Of a stretch of DNA of 9,936 nt, positions 6,810 to 9,936 are shown in pieces; within the stretch, counting starts at the first letter, position 1; each line of letters starts with the position of its first letter. This stretch comes from Frankia sp. (GTDB lineage Bacteria; Actinomycetota; Actinomycetes; Frankiales; Frankiaceae). Below the pieces are notes generated by a model. It saw only the letters and a list, made by a program, of their open reading frames with translations, was not told the origin of the DNA and searched no databases. The DNA is taken from assembly GCA_019689615.1 (NCBI GenBank), contig JADGHD010000140.1, forward strand, positions 1-9,936, in the 5' to 3' direction. The position numbers were made by a program, and so were the translations under genes.

Positions 6810-8102
6810 CTAGGCGGCCTGTTCGGCGAGGCTTTCTTCCAGACGCTCGCGGTGGTGCGGGGCCGCGATCTCGATCAGGCGCCGCGCCCGCTCGGCGACG
6901 GTGGCACCGGTGAGCAGGGCGACGCCGTATTCGGTGACCACGGCGTCGACATCGACGCGCGCGGTCGTCACGACCCGGCCCCGCAGCACCGGCGTGATGG
7001 CGGACTCGCCGTCGGACTCGGCGCGCAGCGCGATGATCGAGCGGGCGCCCGTCAGCGACGCCGCGCGGCTGAAGTCGACCTGCCCACCGACCGCGCCGAT
7101 GTGCACACCGCGGCGGACCTCGGCGCCCACCTGGCCAAGCAGGTCGACCTCGATCGCGGAGTTGATCGAGACGAGCGAGCGCAGCCGGGACAGCACGGCC
7201 GGGGCGTGGGTGTAGCTCGCCGGCCGGAACTCGATCGGGAAGTCGCCGAGCCGCTCGTAGAGGGTGGAGCTGCCCAGGGCGGCCCCGGTCACCACGAGGC
7301 CCCGGTCGATCTCCTTGCGGGCACCGGTCACCACTCCCGCCTCGATCAGGTCGAGCACGCCGTCGGTGATCAGACCACTGTGGATGCCGAGATCGGTGTG
7401 GTCACGCAGCGCGGCAAGCACGGCGTTCGGCAGCGAGCCGACCCCAACCTGCACCGTGTCACCGTCCCGGACGAGACTGGCGACGTGGGCGGCGATCGCC
7501 CGGTCGACGTCGTCCGGCGGGCGCGTGACGGCTGTCCTCGGCGGCCGGTCCGTGTGCACCACCGCGGCGAACGCGTCGAGCGGGATGCGCGCCGTCCCCC
7601 GCGTCGCGGGCATGCGCTCGTTGACCTCGGCGATGAGCGTGCGGGCGTGTGGGATGGCGTCCGCGATGTACTCCACCCCGATCCCCAGCGACACGGTGCC
7701 ATCCCGGTCGGGCGGCGAGACCTGCACCAGGCCGACGTCGCATGGCAGCGCCCGGGTCGCGAACATCCGCGGCAACGACGAGTAGTGGCACGGGACGACG
7801 TCGAGCCGGCCGTGCCGGGACAACGACCGCAGCTCCCCCAGCCCGCCGTAGGACAGCACGGTCAGCTCGTCCGGCAGCTCACGGGTCAGCCGTTCGTTCC
7901 ACGTCAGCCCGCAGAAGGCCCGGACCGGACCGATGGCGCCGACCTGGTCGAGCAGCGCGTCCACCAGCGGTGACGGCTCGGCGCCGCCCTGCCCCCACCA
8001 CACGCCGTCACCCGGCCGGATGTACCGCGCCAGGTCGAGGAGCGGCTCGGACCCGGCCGCGGCTCCGACGACGGACGGGGCGTCGGCCGCATAGCCCGTC
8101 AT
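6810..8102 (-). CDS. Acetyl-CoA hydrolase/CoA-transferase family protein (4-hydroxybutyrate CoA-transferase-like)
   Basis: The 430-residue protein has the two-domain layout of the Cat1/Cat2 and 4-hydroxybutyrate CoA-transferase family, which moves CoA between acyl-CoA and a free acid through a glutamyl-CoA intermediate. The likely catalytic residue is Glu318 in SINSAIEVDLLGQV (312-325). GVGSLPNAV (220-228) and GAVGGQVDF (336-344) are the other family segments. The usual HxEMxxDG motif reads HSGLITDG (241-248), with Gly for Glu. The acyl acceptor cannot be read from the sequence; beside an HMG-CoA lyase and a thiolase, acetoacetate activation is a reasonable guess, with acetate or propionate as alternatives. 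The ATG at 8102 shares its A with the thiolase stop (TGATG) and has only a weak SD, so translational coupling is likely. The frame is open for about 750 bases upstream, but that part only shadows the thiolase. Confidence 0.9.
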   Translation of the reverse strand: MTGYAADAPSVVGAAAGSEPLLDLARYIRPGDGVWWGQGGAEPSPLVDALLDQVGAIGPVRAFCGLTWNERLTRELPDELTVLSYGGLGELRSLSRHGRLDVVPCHYSSLPRMFATRALPCDVGLVQVSPPDRDGTVSLGIGVEYIADAIPHARTLIAEVNERMPATRGTARIPLDAFAAVVHTDRPPRTAVTRPPDDVDRAIAAHVASLVRDGDTVQVGVGSLPNAVLAALRDHTDLGIHSGLITDGVLDLIEAGVVTGARKEIDRGLVVTGAALGSSTLYERLGDFPIEFRPASYTHAPAVLSRLRSLVSINSAIEVDLLGQVGAEVRRGVHIGAVGGQVDFSRAASLTGARSIIALRAESDGESAITPVLRGRVVTTARVDVDAVVTEYGVALLTGATVAERARRLIEIAAPHHRERLEESLAEQAA

Positions 8103-9295
8103 CAGCCGATCCGCTGGACGAGGGTCGCGGTGCCCAGACCGCCACCGCAGCACATCGTCACCAGGCCGAGCTCGACGTCGCGACGTTCCATCTCGGCGAG
8201 CAGCGTGGCGAACAGGCGGGCCCCGGTGGCGCCCACGGGGTGGCCGAGGGCGATCGCCCCGCCGTTGACGTTCACCCGGTCGAGGTCGGGCTTCAGCTCG
8301 CGCTCCCACGCGAGCACGACCGAGCTGAACGCCTCGTTGATCTCGATCAGGTCGATGTCGCCGATCGTCAGGCCGTTGCGCTCCAGCAGACGGCGGGTAG
8401 CCGGGATCGGCCCGGTCAGCATGATGATCGGGTCGACGCCGACGGTGGTCTGGTCGAGGACGCGGGCGCGGGGCTTCAGGCCGTGCTCGGCGACCGCCCG
8501 CGGCGAGGCGACCAGCACGCCGGCGGCGCCGTCGCAGATGGGCGACGAGGTGCCCGCTGTGATCCGCCCGCTGCCCTCGGGGCGGAACACCGTCTTCAGC
8601 CTGGCCAGCGTGGCCAGGTCCGTGCCCGGCCGGATGGTCTGGTCGCTGGCGCGCCGTTCGCCGTCGAGCTCCAGCGGGATCATCTCCCGCTCGAACCGGC
8701 CGGCCGCCACCGCCTCGGCCGCCAGCCGATGCGAGCGGACCGCGAACTCGTCCAGCGCCTCCCTGGACAGGTCCCAGCGCTCGGCGATCAGCTCGGCGCT
8801 CTCGCCCTGCGGGACGAAGTTGTAGCGGGCCCGCAGCGCGGGCGGCCACGGGTCGCCGTAGATCTCCGAGATCCTCGCCGGCGAGTTCATCGGGACGTGG
8901 TGCATGTGCTCGACGCCGCCCGCGAGGACGAGGTCATGGGTGCCAGACGAGACGAGCGCGGCGGCCATCTCGACGGCGGTCTGCGCGCTGCCGCAGCGCC
9001 GGTCGAGCACCGTGGCGGGCACCTCGGGCGGGTACCCGGCCTGCAGCCAGGCGTTGCGGGCAATGTTGCGGGACTGCTCCCCGAACGGAGCGGTGCAGCC
9101 GACCACAAGGTCCTCGACCGCGTCGGCGGGCAGCCCGGTGCTGTCCAGCAAGGCACGGTAGACGGCGCCGAGCAGCTCGTTCGGGTGGACGTCCCGGTAC
9201 CAGCCCCGCTCCGGGTGGGACCGGCCGATGGGCGTGCGCAGCGCCTCGACGATCAGTGCGTCGCGGCCGGTGGCGACGAAGGGACCCGTACGCAC
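8102..9295 (-). CDS. Thiolase family protein (acetyl-CoA acyltransferase, FadA-type)
   Basis: The 397-residue protein has the full length of a degradative thiolase, which cleaves 3-ketoacyl-CoA with CoA to give acetyl-CoA and a shortened acyl-CoA. The acyl-accepting Cys101 is in LDRRCGSAQTAVEMAA (97-112), the NEAF motif is at 320-323, His352 is in GGAIALGHPVGATGAR and the second cysteine is in MCCGGGLG (382 or 383). All catalytic elements are intact. It could cleave acetoacetyl-CoA made by the neighbouring lyase and CoA-transferase, or a longer beta-keto thioester made by the SDRs. The GTG start at 9295 lies one base after the upstream SDR stop, with a weak GGTGA seven bases before it. No ATG is available near the N-terminus, and the first recognisable strand (DALIVEALRTPIGR) begins at residue 12, as expected for the family. 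Confidence 0.94.
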   Translation of the reverse strand: MRTGPFVATGRDALIVEALRTPIGRSHPERGWYRDVHPNELLGAVYRALLDSTGLPADAVEDLVVGCTAPFGEQSRNIARNAWLQAGYPPEVPATVLDRRCGSAQTAVEMAAALVSSGTHDLVLAGGVEHMHHVPMNSPARISEIYGDPWPPALRARYNFVPQGESAELIAERWDLSREALDEFAVRSHRLAAEAVAAGRFEREMIPLELDGERRASDQTIRPGTDLATLARLKTVFRPEGSGRITAGTSSPICDGAAGVLVASPRAVAEHGLKPRARVLDQTTVGVDPIIMLTGPIPATRRLLERNGLTIGDIDLIEINEAFSSVVLAWERELKPDLDRVNVNGGAIALGHPVGATGARLFATLLAEMERRDVELGLVTMCCGGGLGTATLVQRIG

Positions 9296-9296
9296 G

Positions 9297-9936
9297 TCAG
9301 ATCACCGTCCCGCCGTCGACGGCGAGCACCTGGCCGGTGATGTAGGACGCGGCGCCGGAGGCGAGGAACAGGAAGCTCCCCGCGATCTCGTCCGGCTCCG
9401 CCCAGCGGCCGAGCGGGATGCGGGCCAGGGTGAGCGCGGCGAGCTTCTCGTTGCTGCGGATGTTCTCGGTCATCGCGGTGGCGGCGAGCGGCGCGACCGC
9501 GTTGACGGTGATCCGCCGCCTGGCCAGCTCCCGGGCCAGCGACTTGGTGACGCCGATGATGCCGGCCTTGGCTGCGCCGTAGTTGACCTGGCCGATCGTC
9601 CCGACGAGGCCCGCGGCCGAGGTGACGTTGATGATCCGCCCGCTGCCGTCGTCGGGCAGGTGGGCCAGCGCGGCCTGGCTGACGGTGAAGGTGCCCTTCA
9701 GATGGACGCCGACGACCAGGTCGAACTGGTCGGCGGTCATCTTCGGGAACATCGCCGGCGCGGTCACCCCGGCGTTGTTGACGAGGATGTGCAACGTCCC
9801 GCCGGCCAGGCCAGCGGCCTGCTCGGCGGCGGCCCGCGCCGCGTCCGCGTCGCGGCCGTCCACCGCCGCGGCCGGGGCCCCCCCCCCGGCGCCCCCCCCG
9901 CCGGCCGCGCCGCCGGCCCCGCCGGCCGGGTGGGGG
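9297..9936 (-). CDS. SDR-family oxidoreductase, FabG-like, N-terminus missing at window edge
   Basis: This is the C-terminal three quarters of a classical short-chain dehydrogenase. Visible are ILVNNAG, a catalytic Ser in IINVTSAAG, the Tyr-Lys pair in NYGAAKAG and the end AVDGGTVI. It resembles FabG and 3-hydroxyacyl-CoA dehydrogenases, and probably oxidises a 3-hydroxyacyl-CoA for the thiolase encoded one base downstream. The cofactor motif TGxxxGxG lies beyond the window. A GTG at 9863 is in frame but cannot be the true start, because it would remove the cofactor-binding half. Upstream of it the frame stays open to the edge but reads as a low-complexity Gly/Ala/Pro stretch over the last 22 or so codons. 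That stretch may be real helix and linker or bad sequence. The exact N-terminal reading should not be trusted. Confidence 0.85.
   Translation of the reverse strand, partial: PHPAGGAGGAAGGGGAGGGAPAAAVDGRDADAARAAAEQAAGLAGGTLHILVNNAGVTAPAMFPKMTADQFDLVVGVHLKGTFTVSQAALAHLPDDGSGRIINVTSAAGLVGTIGQVNYGAAKAGIIGVTKSLARELARRRITVNAVAPLAATAMTENIRSNEKLAALTLARIPLGRWAEPDEIAGSFLFLASGAASYITGQVLAVDGGTVI
9870..9936. other. Low-complexity G/C-only tail, possible poor-quality contig end
   Basis: The last 67 bases contain no A and a single T, with C runs of ten (9878-9887) and eight (9892-9899) and repeated ccggcc/gccggc units. This is far more biased than anywhere else in the window and falls in a part of an SDR that usually has ordinary sequence. 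It looks like an assembly or base-calling edge effect, though an unusual Gly/Ala-rich insert cannot be excluded. Confidence 0.6.

Noticed and set aside
8103..8849. Upstream in-frame extension of the CoA-transferase (minus-strand frame open from 8849)
   Set aside because: It shadows the thiolase gene. The ATG at 8102, overlapping the thiolase stop, gives a normal family length.

Overview
The window is very GC-rich, with G or C at nearly every third codon position, SD-led GTG/ATG starts and short or overlapping gene junctions. This fits a high-GC actinomycete; a Frankia-like or related soil actinobacterium is plausible, but that is inference. All ten supportable genes lie on the minus strand, so transcription runs from right to left. 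Both ends of the window cut a gene: the SDR at the right edge lacks its N-terminus and the gene at the left edge lacks its C-terminus.

Right block (9936 to 4189, in transcription order): a FabG-type short-chain dehydrogenase (partial), a thiolase, an acetyl-CoA hydrolase/CoA-transferase family protein, an HMG-CoA lyase-like enzyme, a BadH-like SDR (2-hydroxycyclohexanecarboxyl-CoA dehydrogenase type) and a canonical enoyl-CoA hydratase with both catalytic glutamates. The first four genes are separated by 1 to 11 bases or overlap by one base, so they are probably one operon. The next two follow after 47 and 73 bases. The lyase, CoA-transferase and thiolase can form a terminal module: the lyase releases acetoacetate, the transferase activates it and the thiolase cleaves acetoacetyl-CoA. 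The SDRs and hydratase supply beta-oxidation-type hydration and dehydrogenation steps.

Left block (4106 to 1): after an 82-base gap with a small AT-rich patch and a perfect 11-base palindrome come two tandem paralogous crotonases. Both lack the two hydratase glutamates. They are followed by an acyl-CoA dehydrogenase-associated aminoglycoside-phosphotransferase-like kinase and, after a 104-base gap, an uncharacterised AttH/CrtC-like (DUF7064/7065-type) protein. The two crotonases and the kinase are joined by a 4-base gap and a 4-base GTGA overlap.

Overall this reads as a catabolic acyl-CoA gene cluster for an unidentified branched, alicyclic or terpenoid-like acid. No acyl-CoA dehydrogenase, acyl-CoA ligase, carboxylase or regulator is inside the window. 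I see no RNA gene, CRISPR array, insertion sequence, phage gene or defence system. The points most worth a second look are the glutamate-less crotonase pair, the divergent HMG-CoA lyase active-site loop, and the pairing of a kinase-like protein with an uncharacterised lipocalin-like protein.
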